DNA of 54,525 nucleotides, from contig NZ_SDWW01000029.1 in the NCBI RefSeq assembly GCF_004168625.1, positions 1 to 54,525 on the forward strand, read 5' to 3'. The notes beneath the pieces were generated by a model. That model was not told the DNA's origin. It searched no databases and was given only the letters and a program-made list of their open reading frames with translations. Below, in pieces: positions 7,911 to 18,183 of the stretch; position 1 is the stretch's first letter; every line of letters begins with the position of its first letter. The DNA comes from Pengzhenrongella frigida (lineage in GTDB: Bacteria > Actinomycetota > Actinomycetes > Actinomycetales > Cellulomonadaceae). A program made the translations under genes and the position numbers.

Positions 7911-8843
7911 GTGAGCAACGACCAGCAGGGGCCCGACGCAGGAGCCGAATCGGAGCCGGGGTACGCGGAGCAGGCGGGCTACGCGCAGCAGCCGGGATAC
8001 GCCCAGGAGCAGGGCTACGCGCAGCCGCAGCACACGGCGCAGCCGCAGGGCTACCCGCAGCCGCAGGGCTACGCGCAGCAGCCCACCTACGCCCAGCCCA
8101 CCGGCTACGCCCAGCCCGGTGCGTACGGCCAGCGGCCGACCTCGACCGACGGCTTCTCGATCACGGCCCTCGTCACCGGCATCCTCGGCTTCGGGGTCAT
8201 CCCGATCGTGTTCGGCATCCTCGGGCTCAAGCGGACCAGGGCGAACGGGACCTCCGGCCGCGGGCTCGCGATCGCCGGGATCGTGCTCGGTGCGCTGGTG
8301 ACCCTCTTCTGGGGCCTCTTCATCGCGCTCGTGCTGATCGCCGGCGTCGGCACCGCGACGTTCGACCTCGGCGACACGCAGAGCGAGCTGTCGGTCGGTG
8401 AACCGTCCGCGGAGCCCACCGCGGCGAGCGAGGAGACGAGCGACGAGACCGGCGTCGAGACCGGTCTCACCCCGCTGCTCGACGTTGCGCCGCTCGAGGT
8501 CGCGGGCTTCGCGACCGACGGGTTCGTCCCGCAGGACGCCCTGGTCGCGGCCGGCGCGCTCGAGTCGTACACCGCGAGCTACACCGACGGCACCAGCGTC
8601 GTCGAGGTGTTCCTGACCGACTGGACCACCGAGGCCGAGGGCGAGGCGTGGGCCACGACCCAGGACGCGGCCTTCACCCCGGACCAGCTGGTCGACCAGG
8701 GCGACGGTGGCGACGAGGTCGCCTACCGGATCTACGAGGTCGGCGACGTGACGACGATCGTCGCCACGAACTACACCGCCGCGCTCACCCTGCGCGGCCC
8801 GCACGACGCCGTCATCGCGATCTACCTGGACTACCCGCTCTGA
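7911..8843 (+). CDS. DUF4190-type membrane protein with YAQ repeats
   Basis: 310 residues from GTG 7911, preceded by AGGGA. Residues about 15-75 are degenerate tandem GYAQ-(Q/P) repeats, rich in Tyr, Gln, Pro and Gly and surely disordered. Two membrane segments at about 83-108 ([25 protein letters not shown]) and 120-148 ([25 protein letters not shown]) flank an [10 protein letters not shown] loop, the usual DUF4190 pattern. The remaining 160 residues are acidic and predicted outside the cell, with no enzyme motif. This architecture is common in actinobacteria and has no established function. ATG 7851 would add 20 residues. Confidence 0.75.
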   Translation: MSNDQQGPDAGAESEPGYAEQAGYAQQPGYAQEQGYAQPQHTAQPQGYPQPQGYAQQPTYAQPTGYAQPGAYGQRPTSTDGFSITALVTGILGFGVIPIVFGILGLKRTRANGTSGRGLAIAGIVLGALVTLFWGLFIALVLIAGVGTATFDLGDTQSELSVGEPSAEPTAASEETSDETGVETGLTPLLDVAPLEVAGFATDGFVPQDALVAAGALESYTASYTDGTSVVEVFLTDWTTEAEGEAWATTQDAAFTPDQLVDQGDGGDEVAYRIYEVGDVTTIVATNYTAALTLRGPHDAVIAIYLDYPL

Positions 8844-8865
8844 CCGGCGCGGCGCGGAGCGCCGG
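8844..8865 (+). terminator. GC-rich hairpin after the DUF4190 gene
   Basis: A 7-bp stem, CCGGCGC (8844-8850) with GCGCCGG (8859-8865), starts right after the stop codon. There is no T tract, so it may be a weak terminator or an RNA-stabilising hairpin. Confidence 0.4.
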
Positions 8866-8889
8866 CGGACACTCGGTAAACTCGCGCAG

Positions 8890-10569
8890 GTGACACCTGC
8901 GAGCCTTTCCGACGCCCTGCATGCCGCCCTGACCGACGCCGTGGCCGATGGCACCTTCGCCCTCGACCCGGCTGACCTCCCGACCACGGTGCACGTCGAG
9001 CGTCCGCGCCAGCGCGAGCACGGCGACTGGGCGACCAACATCGCGATGCAGCTGGGCAAGAAGGCCGGCATGGCGCCGCGCGCGTTCGCCGAAGAGCTGG
9101 CCCGGCGCCTCGCCGCCGTGCCCGGAGTCAGCGCCGTGGACGTCGCGGGCCCCGGCTTCCTCAACATCACGTTGCTGGCGTCCGCCGCCGGCGAGCTCGT
9201 CCGCACGGCCGTCGAGGCCGGTGCGGCGTTCGGGCGCGGCGACGCGCTCGCGGGGGAGTCCATCAACCTCGAGTTCGTCTCGGCCAACCCGACCGGGCCG
9301 ATCCACATCGGCGGGGTCCGCTGGGCCGCCGTCGGCGACTCGCTCGCACGGATCATGCAGGCCGCCGGGGCGAAGGTCGCGCGGGAGTACTACTTCAACG
9401 ACCACGGGGGGCAGATCGACCGGTTCGCCCAGTCGCTGCTCGCGGCGGCCCGCGGCCAGGACGCGCCCGAGGACGGGTACGGCGGTGCGTACATCTCCGA
9501 GATCGCCGACCAGGTCATCGCCGGTGCCGCCACCGCCGGTCGGCCCGATCCGCGCACCCTGCCCGACGACGAGGCGCAGGAGGCGTTCCGCGCCGCGGGC
9601 GTCGACCTGATGTTCGCGGAGATCAAGGCGTCGCTGCACGCGTTCGGCGTGGACTTCGACGTCTACTTCCACGAGAACTCGCTGCACGACTCCGGCGCCG
9701 TCGACCGCGCGATCGCCCGGTTGCGCGCACTGGGCCGGATCTACGAGAAGGACGCCGCGACCTGGCTGCGCACGACGGACTTCGGGGACGACAAGGACCG
9801 GGTCATCATCAAGTCCGACGGCGAGGCGGCGTACATCGCCGCCGACCTGGCGTACTACCTCGACAAGCGCGAGCGCGGCTTCGACCGCGTGATCATCATG
9901 CTCGGTGCCGACCATCACGGGTACGTCGGCCGGATGATGGCGATGTGCGCGGCGTTCGGGGACACCCCCTGGACCAACCTCGAGATCCTCATCGGCCAGA
10001 TGGTCAACCTCCTCAAGGACGGCCAGCCGGTGCGGATGTCCAAGCGCGCGGGCACGGTCGTCACCATCGACGACCTGGTCGACGCCGTCGGGGTGGACGC
10101 CGCCCGGTACTCCCTGGCCCGCTCGTCGACCGACTCGATGCTCGACATCGACCTCGACCTGCTCACCAAGGCGACGAACGAGAACCCCGTGTTCTACGTC
10201 CAGTACGCGCACGCCCGCACAGCGAACGTCGCCCGCAACGCGGCCGACGCCGGCGTGCGTCGTGCGGACGGCTTCGATGCGTCCCTGCTCGACCACGTCG
10301 CCGAGAGCGTGCTGATCGGGGCGCTCAGCGAGTACCCCCGCGTCGTCGCGCAGGCGGCCGAGCTGCGCGAGCCGCACCGGGTCGCGCGCTACCTCGAGAT
10401 GCTCGCCGGGTCCTACCACAAGTGGTACGACCAGTGCCGGGTCGCGCCGTTCGGCGACGAGGAGGTCACGGACCTGCACCGCACGCGCCTGTGGCTCAAC
10501 GACGCCACCCGCCAGGTGCTCGCGAACGGGCTCGGCCTGCTCGGTGTGAGCGCCCCGGAGCGGATGTGA
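8890..10569 (+). CDS. argS: Arginyl-tRNA synthetase
   Basis: 559 residues; charges tRNA-Arg with arginine using ATP. It has the N-terminal Arg-tRNA synthetase domain (residues 1-95), the class I signature at [12 protein letters not shown] (HIGG at 139-142), the second signature RMSK at 382-385 in place of KMSKS, and the C-terminal DALR anticodon-binding domain ending [13 protein letters not shown]. The start GTG 8890 has no clear ribosome binding site; a TAAACT box at 8877-8882 lies just eight bases upstream, so the transcript may be leaderless. The stop overlaps lysA by four bases, and the argS-lysA pair is widely conserved in actinobacteria. Confidence 0.97.
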   Translation: MTPASLSDALHAALTDAVADGTFALDPADLPTTVHVERPRQREHGDWATNIAMQLGKKAGMAPRAFAEELARRLAAVPGVSAVDVAGPGFLNITLLASAAGELVRTAVEAGAAFGRGDALAGESINLEFVSANPTGPIHIGGVRWAAVGDSLARIMQAAGAKVAREYYFNDHGGQIDRFAQSLLAAARGQDAPEDGYGGAYISEIADQVIAGAATAGRPDPRTLPDDEAQEAFRAAGVDLMFAEIKASLHAFGVDFDVYFHENSLHDSGAVDRAIARLRALGRIYEKDAATWLRTTDFGDDKDRVIIKSDGEAAYIAADLAYYLDKRERGFDRVIIMLGADHHGYVGRMMAMCAAFGDTPWTNLEILIGQMVNLLKDGQPVRMSKRAGTVVTIDDLVDAVGVDAARYSLARSSTDSMLDIDLDLLTKATNENPVFYVQYAHARTANVARNAADAGVRRADGFDASLLDHVAESVLIGALSEYPRVVAQAAELREPHRVARYLEMLAGSYHKWYDQCRVAPFGDEEVTDLHRTRLWLNDATRQVLANGLGLLGVSAPERM

Positions 10570-11993
10570 GCGCGCGCGACGTGGTCGTGCCGGTCAGCGC
10601 ACCGGCGGGCGTCGCGACGGGATCGCCCACCGAGGACGGGTCGCCGCTCGACGGAGACCTGTGGTCGGCGGGGGTCACGCGCGGCGCGGACGGTGCGCTG
10701 CGGGTGGCGGGCGTCGACGTGCGGGAGATCGCCGCGACGTTCGGCACGCCGGCGTACGTGCTCGACGAGGCGGACTTCCGGGCGCGTGCCCGGGCCTACC
10801 GGGACGCGTTCACCCGGGCGTTCGCCGCGATCGGCACGGAGGTCGACGTCTACTACGCGGGCAAGGCGTTCCTGTCGGTCGCCGTCGCGCGCTGGGCGCA
10901 CGAGGAAGGGCTGCGGGTCGACACCGCCACCGGCGGAGAGCTCGCCGTCGCGCTCCGCGCGGGCGTACCTGGAGCCGACATCGGGCTGCACGGCAACAAC
11001 AAGTCCGACACCGAGCTGACGCGGGCCCTGGACGCCGGTGTCGGCCGGATCATCGTGGACTCATTGACCGAGATCGAACGCCTGGCCGACGCCGTCCGCG
11101 CGCGCGGCGACGGCCGGCCGGCGCCGGTGATGGTCCGCGTGACCACCGGCGTGCACGCGGGCGGGCACGAGTACATCGCCACCGCGCACGAGGACCAGAA
11201 GTTCGGGCTGTCGATCGCCGGCGGGCAGGCCGCCGCCGCGCTGCTCGCGGTCCTCGCGCGCCCCGAGCTCGAGCTGCGCGGGATCCACTCGCACATCGGC
11301 TCCCAGATCCTGGACCCGACCGGGTTCACCGAGGCGGCCCGCAAGCTGCTGCGTCTGCGCGCCGAGCTGGCGACCGAGAGCGGGTACCTCATGGCCGAGG
11401 TCGACCTCGGCGGCGGGTTCGGCATCGCCTACCTGCCCGACGACGTCCCGATCGACCCGGTCCGCGTGGCGGGCGAGCTCGCCCGGGTGGTCGGCGACGT
11501 GTGCGGCGTGCTGGGCACACCGGTGCCGCGCATCTCGATCGAGCCAGGCCGGGCGATCGTGGGCCCGACGACGTTCACCGTGTACGAGATCGGGACGGTC
11601 AAAGAGGTCACGGTGGACGGCCCGCCCGCCTTCACCCGCACCTACGTCTCGGTCGACGGCGGCATGAGCGACAACCTGCGTCCGGCGCTGTACGACGCCC
11701 GGTACACCGCCGCGCTGGCCTCCCGGACCGGGAGCGCCGAGCAGGTCCAGTGCCGGGTGGTCGGCAAGCACTGCGAGAGCGGCGACATCGTCGTGCACGA
11801 CGTGTTCCTGCCCGCCGACGTCGCCCGCGGCGACCTGCTCGCGGTGCCCGCCACGGGCGCGTACGGCCGGTCGATGGCGAGCAACTACAACCACGTCCCG
11901 CGCCCCCCGGTCCTCGCGGTGACGAACGGCACGGTCCGCACCCTGATCCGCCGCGAGACCGAAGCCGACCTCCACGCCCTCGACCAAGGCTGA
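10566..11993 (+). CDS. lysA: Diaminopimelate decarboxylase
   Basis: 475 residues; converts meso-diaminopimelate to lysine with pyridoxal phosphate, the last step of lysine synthesis. Visible features are the PLP lysine (K100 in YYAGKAF), HSHIGSQ, the glycine-rich GGGFG phosphate site, EPGRAIV, CESGD and the ending [17 protein letters not shown], all typical of the fold III decarboxylase. It starts at GTG 10566, inside the stop of argS (GTGA overlap), so its translation is coupled. The first 45 residues are a longer, poorly conserved leader. A repeat-like inverted sequence follows the stop codon. Confidence 0.97.
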   Translation: MSARDVVVPVSAPAGVATGSPTEDGSPLDGDLWSAGVTRGADGALRVAGVDVREIAATFGTPAYVLDEADFRARARAYRDAFTRAFAAIGTEVDVYYAGKAFLSVAVARWAHEEGLRVDTATGGELAVALRAGVPGADIGLHGNNKSDTELTRALDAGVGRIIVDSLTEIERLADAVRARGDGRPAPVMVRVTTGVHAGGHEYIATAHEDQKFGLSIAGGQAAAALLAVLARPELELRGIHSHIGSQILDPTGFTEAARKLLRLRAELATESGYLMAEVDLGGGFGIAYLPDDVPIDPVRVAGELARVVGDVCGVLGTPVPRISIEPGRAIVGPTTFTVYEIGTVKEVTVDGPPAFTRTYVSVDGGMSDNLRPALYDARYTAALASRTGSAEQVQCRVVGKHCESGDIVVHDVFLPADVARGDLLAVPATGAYGRSMASNYNHVPRPPVLAVTNGTVRTLIRRETEADLHALDQG

Positions 11994-12115
11994 CCCACCA
12001 CCTCCCGCCCGGACGAACCGCGAGTGCGGGCAACATGCTGTTCGGACGGCCTGACCAGCAGCGCAAGTCCCGCACTCGGCGGCCGGTGCGGCCGGTAGGG
12101 CGGGTCGGGAGGGGC
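11992..12115. repeat. Palindromic 3' element, copy A (after lysA)
   Basis: After the lysA stop comes CCCACC, then CCTCCCGCCC (12001-12010), an inner inverted repeat CGAGTGCGGG (12021-12030) with CCCGCACTCG (12069-12078), a second inner stem TGCTG/CAGCA (12036-12040, 12056-12060), and a closing GGGCGGGTCGGGAGG stretch (about 12098-12112). A closely similar arrangement lies after nucS (copy B) and a reduced one after the beta-glucosidase gene (copy C). It probably folds as RNA and may act as a terminator or a mobile REP-like repeat. Confidence 0.6.
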
Positions 12116-12136
12116 CGGAGGCGGGGTCGGCACCCG

Positions 12137-12142
12137 TATCCT
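12137..12142 (+). promoter_or_regulatory. Candidate -10 box for the threonine genes
   Basis: TATCCT lies 154 bases before hom, in the 302-base gap after lysA. No good -35 box is found at the right distance, and no threonine- or isoleucine-rich leader peptide is evident, so attenuation is not supported. The rest of the gap is GC-rich with short hairpins. Confidence 0.3.
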
Positions 12143-12295
12143 GAGACGGCCGTCCGGGAGAGTACCTGGACGGCAAGGATTCCCTCGCCCTCTGCGGCCC
12201 GTGGGGTCGTGCGGGCGCGCAGGCATCCTGCGGCCGCGGGACGTGCACGCGGGAGCGGTACGGGCAGGTCAACGGATGAAGGGTGGCGCGCACAC

Positions 12296-13651
12296 GTGGC
12301 AGCTTCGGACGGTGCGCCCGCGGGCGCCGCACAGGGGCGCGCGCTGCGCCTGGCCCTCCTGGGCTGCGGGGTCGTGGGCACGCAGGTCGTCCGGCTGCTC
12401 GCCGAGCAGGGTGCCGACCTCGCCGCGCGCGTCGGTGCGCCGCTCGAGCTCGTCGGCATCGCCGTGCGTGATCTCGACGCTTCTCGCCCCGGCATCGACC
12501 GGGCCCTGCTGACCACCGACGCGGCGGCGCTCGTCGAGCGCGCCGACATCGTCATCGAGGTGATGGGCGGGATCGAGCCGGCCAAAACGCTGATGCTGCG
12601 CGCCATCGCCGCCGGGGCGAGCGTCGTGACCGCCAACAAGGCGCTGCTGGCGCAGGACGGTCCCACGCTCTACGCCGCCGCCGACGCCGCCGGGGTCGAC
12701 CTGTACTTCGAGGCCGCCGTCGCCGGCGCGATCCCGCTCGTGCGCCCGGTACGCGAGTCGCTCGCCGGGGACAAGATCCGCCGGATCCTCGGGATCGTCA
12801 ACGGCACCACCAACTACGTGCTCGACCAGATGGCGACCGAGGGCCTCGACCTCGCGAGCGCCGTCGCGCAGGCCCAGGCGCTCGGGTACGCCGAGGCCGA
12901 CCCGACCGCCGACGTCGAAGGCTTCGACGCGGCGGCCAAGGCCGCGATCCTGGCCTCGATCGCGTTCCACACCCGCGTGCCGCTGAGCTGCGTCCAGCGC
13001 GAAGGCATCACCGGGGTCACCGCCGACGACGTCGCCTGGGCCGCGCGCACCGGGCACGTCGTGAAGCTGCTGGCGATCGCCGAGATGACCGACGCCGGCG
13101 TGTCGGTGCGCGTGCACCCCGCCCTCGTCCCGACCAGCCACCCGCTCGCCGGCGTGCACGGCGCGTTCAACGCGGTGTTCATCGAGGCCGAGGCCGCCGG
13201 TGGGCTGATGTTCTACGGTCGCGGCGCCGGCGGGGCACCGACCGCGTCCGCCGTCCTGGGCGACGTCGTCTCGGCCGCGCGGCACCGCGTGCTCGGGGGC
13301 CGCGGCCCGGTCGAGTCGCGCTACGCCGACCTGCCGATGCTGCCGGCCTCGGCCGCCGTGACCCGGTACCAGATCCGGCTCGACGTGGCCGACCGGCCGG
13401 GCGTGCTCGCGCAGGTCGCCGCGGTGCTCGCGCAGCACGGCGTCTCGATCGAGGCCGTCCGGCAGGCCCCCCGGCCCGACGGCGGCGCGCCGGTCGTCCC
13501 CGGCGGACCTGCCGTCCCCGGCGCGCTGGCCCACCTGATCATCACCACCCACGCGGCGACCGACGCCGCGCTCGCGGCCACCGTCGCGGCGATCGCCGAA
13601 CTCGACTCGGTGACCGGTGTCGTGTCCGTCCTGAGAGTTGAAGGAGCCTGA
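12296..13651 (+). CDS. hom: Homoserine dehydrogenase
   Basis: 451 residues; reduces aspartate semialdehyde to homoserine with NAD(P)H, the branch step to threonine and methionine. The nucleotide site [12 protein letters not shown] is at residues 21-32, followed by [13 protein letters not shown], the catalytic region [14 protein letters not shown] and [21 protein letters not shown]-terminal ACT domain ([21 protein letters not shown]) suggests feedback control by threonine. GTG 12296 is the only in-frame start near the conserved N-terminus; a GAAGGG box lies 12 bases upstream, slightly far. The stop overlaps the thrC start as TGATG. Confidence 0.96.
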   Translation: MAASDGAPAGAAQGRALRLALLGCGVVGTQVVRLLAEQGADLAARVGAPLELVGIAVRDLDASRPGIDRALLTTDAAALVERADIVIEVMGGIEPAKTLMLRAIAAGASVVTANKALLAQDGPTLYAAADAAGVDLYFEAAVAGAIPLVRPVRESLAGDKIRRILGIVNGTTNYVLDQMATEGLDLASAVAQAQALGYAEADPTADVEGFDAAAKAAILASIAFHTRVPLSCVQREGITGVTADDVAWAARTGHVVKLLAIAEMTDAGVSVRVHPALVPTSHPLAGVHGAFNAVFIEAEAAGGLMFYGRGAGGAPTASAVLGDVVSAARHRVLGGRGPVESRYADLPMLPASAAVTRYQIRLDVADRPGVLAQVAAVLAQHGVSIEAVRQAPRPDGGAPVVPGGPAVPGALAHLIITTHAATDAALAATVAAIAELDSVTGVVSVLRVEGA

Positions 13652-14721
13652 TGGCCCACCAGTGGCGCGGAATCATCGCCGAGTACGCCGACCGGCTGCC
13701 CGCGCACGTCCAGACGCACGTGGTCACGCTGGGGGAGGGCGGCACGCCGCTCGTCCCGGCGCCCGCGCTGTCCGTGCGGACGGGCGCGAACGTGTTCCTC
13801 AAGGTCGAGGGGATGAACCCGACCGGGTCGTTCAAGGACCGCGGCATGACGACGGCGATCTCCGCGGCGGCCTCGCGGGGCGCCAAGGTCGTCGTGTGCG
13901 CGTCGACCGGCAACACCTCCGCCTCCGCGGCGGCCTACGCGGTCGCGGCCGGCATGGTCTGTGCCGTGCTGGTTCCCGACGGCAAGATCGCGATGGGCAA
14001 GCTGAGCCAGGCGATCGCGCACGGCGCGCGCCTGCTGCAGGTCGACGGCAACTTCGACGACTGCCTCATCGCCGCGCGCAAGCTCGCCGACGCCTACCCG
14101 GTCGAGCTCGTGAACTCGGTGAACCCCGACCGGATCGAGGGGCAGAAGACCGGCGCGTTCGAGGTCGTCGACACGCTCGGCGACGCGCCGGACATCCACG
14201 CGCTCCCAGTCGGCAACGCCGGCAACATCACCGCGTACTGGAAGGGCTACACCGAGTACGCGGAGTCGGGGCCCGCCACCCGGCTCCCGATGATGTGGGG
14301 CTTCCAGGCCGCCGGTTCGGCCCCGATCGTGCTGGGCCACCCGGTCACCTTCCCCGAGACGATCGCGACGGCGATCCGGATCGGCAACCCGGCGTCGTGG
14401 GCGCAGGCGGAGGCCGCGCGCGACACGTCGGGCGGGCTGATCGAGGCCGTCACGGACGAGCAGATCCTGGCCGCGCACCGGATCCTGTCGCGCGAGTGCG
14501 GCGTGTTCGTCGAGCCCGCCTCCGCGGCCGGCGTGGCCGGGATCCTCATGCTCGCGGAGCAGGGCCGGGTCCCGGCGGGGGCGCGGATCGTCGTGACGGT
14601 CACGGGCCACGGCCTCAAGGATCCCCAGTGGGCCTTGCGCACGGCCGACGGCGCCGAGGTCACCCCGGTGCGGGTCAGCGCGGACGTGGTGTCCATCGCC
14701 CGCGCGCTCGAGCTCGACTAG
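13651..14721 (+). CDS. thrC: Threonine synthase
   Basis: 356 residues; converts O-phosphohomoserine to threonine with PLP. The cofactor lysine is K62 in PTGSFKDRG, followed by [15 protein letters not shown] (phosphate and substrate binding), the glycine-rich PVGNAGN loop and [10 protein letters not shown] near the C-terminus. Length and motifs fit the shorter actinobacterial type. The start ATG shares bases with the hom stop, and thrB follows 27 bases later, so the three form one unit. Confidence 0.97.
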   Translation: MAHQWRGIIAEYADRLPAHVQTHVVTLGEGGTPLVPAPALSVRTGANVFLKVEGMNPTGSFKDRGMTTAISAAASRGAKVVVCASTGNTSASAAAYAVAAGMVCAVLVPDGKIAMGKLSQAIAHGARLLQVDGNFDDCLIAARKLADAYPVELVNSVNPDRIEGQKTGAFEVVDTLGDAPDIHALPVGNAGNITAYWKGYTEYAESGPATRLPMMWGFQAAGSAPIVLGHPVTFPETIATAIRIGNPASWAQAEAARDTSGGLIEAVTDEQILAAHRILSRECGVFVEPASAAGVAGILMLAEQGRVPAGARIVVTVTGHGLKDPQWALRTADGAEVTPVRVSADVVSIARALELD

Positions 14722-14748
14722 GGCGCGCGCGGAGATGGGGGACTGCGC

Positions 14749-15684
14749 ATGAGGCTCGGGCACGACCATGTCCGGGTCCGCGTACCGGCGACGAGTGCGA
14801 ACCTCGGTCCGGGTTTCGACTCGCTCGGGCTCGCCCTCGGGCTGCGCGACGAGCTCGAGGTCCGCGCGCTGGGCTCGCCCGGTGTCGTCGTTGAGGTCAA
14901 GGGCCAGGGTGCGGGCGAGGTGCCCGACGACGAGACGCACCTCGTGATCCGGGCGGTCCGCCTCGCGCTGGACCACGTCGGCGCGCCGCAGACCGGGTTG
15001 CACCTCACCTGCGTGAACCGGATTCCGCACGGTCGCGGACTGGGGTCGTCCGCGGCCGCCGTCGTCGCCGGCATCTTCGCCGCGCGCGGCCTGATCGGGG
15101 ACCCCGAGGCGCTCGACGACGAGGTCGCCCTCCGGCTCGCGACCGAGCTCGAGGGGCATCCGGACAATGCGGCGCCGGCCATCCTTGGCGGCGCGACGAT
15201 CGCCTGGTCCGATGCCGACGACCCGAAGGCCGTCCGCATCGCGATCGATCCGGGCCTCACTCCCATCGTCCTCGTGCCCAGCACGCGGTTGGCGACCTCG
15301 CGCGCGCGCAGCGTGCTCCCGGCCTCGGTTCCGCACACCGACGCCGCGTTCCAGGCGGGCCGCGCCGCGCTGCTCATCGAGGCCCTCACCCGTCGTCCGG
15401 ACCTGCTGTTCCCCGCGACGGAGGACCGGCTGCACCAGAGGTACCGCGCGGACGTGATGAGCGAGAGCCTCGCGCTCGTCGACGCCCTGCGCGCGCTCGG
15501 GGTGGCGGCCGTCGTCTCGGGTGCCGGGCCGACGGTGCTGGCGCTCGCGCGCGCGACCGGCGGCGGTGCGACCGACGCCGACGACGCGGTGCGGGCCGTG
15601 TTCGGCGGGGTCATGGGGGGCTGGCAGGTGCTGCGCCCCGGCGTGGACGGTGCCGGCGCCCGGGTCGACCGCATCCCCGGTTGA
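14749..15684 (+). CDS. thrB: Homoserine kinase
   Basis: 311 residues of the GHMP kinase family; phosphorylates homoserine, providing the substrate of ThrC. Motif 1 is PATSANLGPGFDSLGLAL (13-30), motif 2 the ATP-binding PHGRGLGSSAAA (93-104), and motif 3 the C-terminal VVSGAGPTVLAL. A G-rich ribosome binding site precedes ATG 14749. Last gene of the hom-thrC-thrB run. Confidence 0.96.
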   Translation: MRLGHDHVRVRVPATSANLGPGFDSLGLALGLRDELEVRALGSPGVVVEVKGQGAGEVPDDETHLVIRAVRLALDHVGAPQTGLHLTCVNRIPHGRGLGSSAAAVVAGIFAARGLIGDPEALDDEVALRLATELEGHPDNAAPAILGGATIAWSDADDPKAVRIAIDPGLTPIVLVPSTRLATSRARSVLPASVPHTDAAFQAGRAALLIEALTRRPDLLFPATEDRLHQRYRADVMSESLALVDALRALGVAAVVSGAGPTVLALARATGGGATDADDAVRAVFGGVMGGWQVLRPGVDGAGARVDRIPG

Positions 15685-15703
15685 GCGGCGCCGGGCCGCT
15701 CGG

Positions 15704-15726
15704 GGAGCGTTCGGTTCGACCGCTCC
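15704..15726 (+). terminator. Weak hairpin after thrB
   Basis: GGAGCG (15704-15709) pairs with CGCTCC (15721-15726) across an 11-base loop, 20 bases after the thrB stop. No T tract follows. It may close the threonine unit before the rho promoter. Confidence 0.3.
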
Positions 15727-15761
15727 GCGACGTCCGAAAGCGGGACTGGCGCAGGGACCGG

Positions 15762-15968
15762 TGCTAATATGAACGAGCCCCCTGGATCTGGATCCGAGAC
15801 CGCGCACGTGCGCGCCGGCCGAGCCGGAGGCAATCCAGCCCCGCGCTTTCCGGCATCTCTGCATGCCGAGCGTGCGGCTTGAGCAACGATCCGGCCGTCT
15901 GGCGCCGGACGTAGATCGCGGCCACCTCTGCTGATCGGCTGGCCGCCGACGAGGGGGAAGGATCCTTC
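15762..15968 (+). promoter_or_regulatory. Extended -10 promoter and long leader of rho
   Basis: TG-C-TAATAT at 15762-15770 is a strong extended -10 element with no clear -35 box, as often seen when TGN is present. Transcription would begin near 15777, leaving a leader of about 190 bases before the rho GTG. Long leaders at rho are known in other bacteria and serve self-regulation; here the leader has only short hairpins (for example around GCGCACGTGCGC) that I can identify. Confidence 0.55.
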
Positions 15969-18116
15969 GTGACCGAAACCATCGATGCCGCCGTGAACAG
16001 TGCCCCGGGTGCCAACGGCACCCAGCCGGGCGTTGCGGGCGGATCTACCCGGAGCGCCGCGATCTCTGCGCTGCGCCTCCCGGAGCTGCAGGCGCTCGCG
16101 TCCCAGCTCGGGGTGACCGGGACGTCCAAGATGCGCAAGAGCGACCTCGTGGACGCCATCAAGGAGCGCCGCGACGGCCGCCCCGCCCGGGCGACGGCGA
16201 CGGCGCCGGCCCAGGCGACCGCGCCGACCCGGACGGCGGCCCGGACGGCAGAGCCGCGTCGGACGACCGAGGCAGCAACAACCACCGAGGTCGCCCCCGT
16301 CGCCGTCGCCCCCGTCGCCGTCGCCGTCGCGACCGTCGAGCGTGCGCCCCGCACGCGGCGCCCGGTGCGAGGCGCCCAGCCGGAGGTGGCCGAGCAGGCT
16401 GACACCGACGAGCGCGCTGCCGCGCCGATCCTCGATGTGCGTCGCGCCGTCGCCGAGTCCCGGCAGGCCGACTCTCACCAGCACGACACCCGTGGCGAGA
16501 CCAGGGGCGACCGGGCGGCCCGCGCGATCGACGCGGTCGGGTCCGTGGCGGCCGTCACCGAGCGGCCCGAGCGCACGTCGCGCCGGTCCGGTCGTGGCGT
16601 CGGCGCCCCGCAGGGCGAGCAGGTCGCGCCCGAGTACGCGCAGTCCGACGGCGACGACCGGTCGCAGCGGCAGCCGATCCAGCAGTCGAACCAGCAGGGC
16701 AACCAGGGCCAGTCCGCCCCGCCCGCGGCGAACCAGCAGGCGAACCAGGCCGGCCAGCAGCGCCAGAACCCCAACCGTCCCCTGCACCCGAACAACGCCC
16801 CGGACGAGGACGACGAGCGCGGTGGCCGTCGCCGCCGCAGCCGGGACCGGTACCGTGACCGCGATCGCAACAAGCGCACGCGCGGCGGCCGTCCGGGCGG
16901 CGCGGACAACCTCGCCGGCTACGAAGAGGTCGAGGTCAGCGAGGACGACGTCCTGCTCCCGGTCGCGGGCATCCTCGACATCAAGGACAACTACGCGTTC
17001 GTCCGCACGAGCGGGTACCTGCCCGGCGACACGGACGTGTACGTCGCCATGGGTCAGGTCAAGAAGGCCGGTCTGCGCAAGGGAGACGCCGTCACCGGCG
17101 CCGTCCGCCAGCCGCACGAGGGCGAGGTCCCGAACCCGAGCGCGGGCCGCAACAGCAAGTTCAACGCGCTGGTGCGACTCGACTCGGTCAACGGTCGTAG
17201 CCCGGAGGAGGCGCACGGTCGCCCCGAGTTCGGCAAGCTCACCCCGCTCTACCCGCAGGAGCGCCTGCGGCTGGAGACCGAGCCGAACATCCTCACCACC
17301 CGGGTCATCGACCTGGTCTCGCCGATCGGCAAGGGCCAGCGCGGCCTGATCGTCTCGCCGCCCAAGGCGGGCAAGACCCTCGTGCTCCAGGCGATCGCCA
17401 ACGCGATCACGACGAACAACCCTGAGGTCCACCTCATGGTGGTGCTCGTCGACGAGCGTCCTGAAGAGGTCACCGACATGCAGCGCACGGTCAAGGGTGA
17501 GGTCATCGCCTCGACCTTCGACCGGCCGGCCGACGACCACACCACGGTCGCCGAGCTCGCGATCGAGCGGGCCAAGCGCCTGGTCGAGCTGGGCCAGGAC
17601 GTCGTCGTGCTCCTCGACTCCATCACCCGGCTCGGGCGCGCCTACAACATCGCCGCCCCGGCCTCCGGGCGCATCCTGTCCGGTGGTGTCGACTCCAGCG
17701 CGCTGTACCCGCCGAAGCGGTTCTTCGGTGCGGCGCGCAACATCGAGCACGGTGGTTCGCTGACCATCCTGGCGACGGCCCTGGTCGAGACCGGCTCCAA
17801 GGCCGACGAGGTCATCTTCGAGGAGTTCAAGGGCACCGGGAACATGGAGCTCAAGCTCTCCCGTCAGCTCGCGGACAAGCGGATCTTCCCGGCCGTCGAC
17901 GTCGACGCGTCCGGTACCCGCCGCGAGGAGATCCTCGTGCCGGCCGACGAGCTGAAGATCAACTGGAAGCTGCGCCGCGTGATGAGCGCCCTGGACCAGC
18001 AGCAGGCGATCGAGCTGCTCCTCGGCAAGCTGCGGGAGACCCGCTCGAACGTCGAGTTCCTCCTGCAGGTGCAGAAGACGACCGGCCCCCTCAACGCGGG
18101 TGACCGGGACCGCTAG
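15969..18116 (+). CDS. rho: Transcription termination factor Rho with long N-terminal insert
   Basis: 715 residues; the hexameric RNA translocase that ends transcription. Residues about 28-66 form the Rho N-terminal helical domain ([31 protein letters not shown]). Residues about 67-320 are a low-complexity insert: Ala/Thr/Val-rich, then Gln/Asn-rich (about 237-265), then Arg/Asp-rich. The RNA-binding cold-shock-like domain spans about 329-405. The ATPase core has P-loop PPKAGKT (K469), [10 protein letters not shown] and the Q-loop and R-loop regions to the end. Such inserts are typical of actinobacterial Rho. Start GTG 15969 has a strong GGGGGAAGGA site. Confidence 0.97.
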   Translation: MTETIDAAVNSAPGANGTQPGVAGGSTRSAAISALRLPELQALASQLGVTGTSKMRKSDLVDAIKERRDGRPARATATAPAQATAPTRTAARTAEPRRTTEAATTTEVAPVAVAPVAVAVATVERAPRTRRPVRGAQPEVAEQADTDERAAAPILDVRRAVAESRQADSHQHDTRGETRGDRAARAIDAVGSVAAVTERPERTSRRSGRGVGAPQGEQVAPEYAQSDGDDRSQRQPIQQSNQQGNQGQSAPPAANQQANQAGQQRQNPNRPLHPNNAPDEDDERGGRRRRSRDRYRDRDRNKRTRGGRPGGADNLAGYEEVEVSEDDVLLPVAGILDIKDNYAFVRTSGYLPGDTDVYVAMGQVKKAGLRKGDAVTGAVRQPHEGEVPNPSAGRNSKFNALVRLDSVNGRSPEEAHGRPEFGKLTPLYPQERLRLETEPNILTTRVIDLVSPIGKGQRGLIVSPPKAGKTLVLQAIANAITTNNPEVHLMVVLVDERPEEVTDMQRTVKGEVIASTFDRPADDHTTVAELAIERAKRLVELGQDVVVLLDSITRLGRAYNIAAPASGRILSGGVDSSALYPPKRFFGAARNIEHGGSLTILATALVETGSKADEVIFEEFKGTGNMELKLSRQLADKRIFPAVDVDASGTRREEILVPADELKINWKLRRVMSALDQQQAIELLLGKLRETRSNVEFLLQVQKTTGPLNAGDRDR

Positions 18117-18137
18117 GCACCGGATCGATCGCGCGAC

Positions 18138-18183
18138 GCACCGGAGCCGGGCTGGATCTCACGATCCGGGTCGGCTCCGGTGC
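18138..18183. terminator. Shared terminator between rho and the convergent gene
   Basis: A perfect 12-bp stem GCACCGGAGCCG (18138-18149) / CGGCTCCGGTGC (18172-18183). The right arm lies inside the last codons of the convergent minus-strand gene, whose stop codon is in the loop. No T tract on either side. It probably serves rho; for the other gene transcription must continue through it. Confidence 0.6.

Noticed and set aside
12116-12295. Threonine attenuator or leader peptide before hom
   Set aside because: No short frame rich in Thr or Ile codons, and no alternative hairpins with a T tract were found.
12201-12512. Overlapping plus-strand frame covering the start of hom
   Set aside because: Its product has no recognisable domain and runs through the conserved hom nucleotide-binding region in another frame.
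14718-17750. Very long minus-strand open frame opposite thrB and rho
   Set aside because: High-GC third positions leave opposite frames free of stops. The product is low-complexity Arg/Gly/Val/Leu sequence without a domain, while the plus strand has clear thrB and rho.
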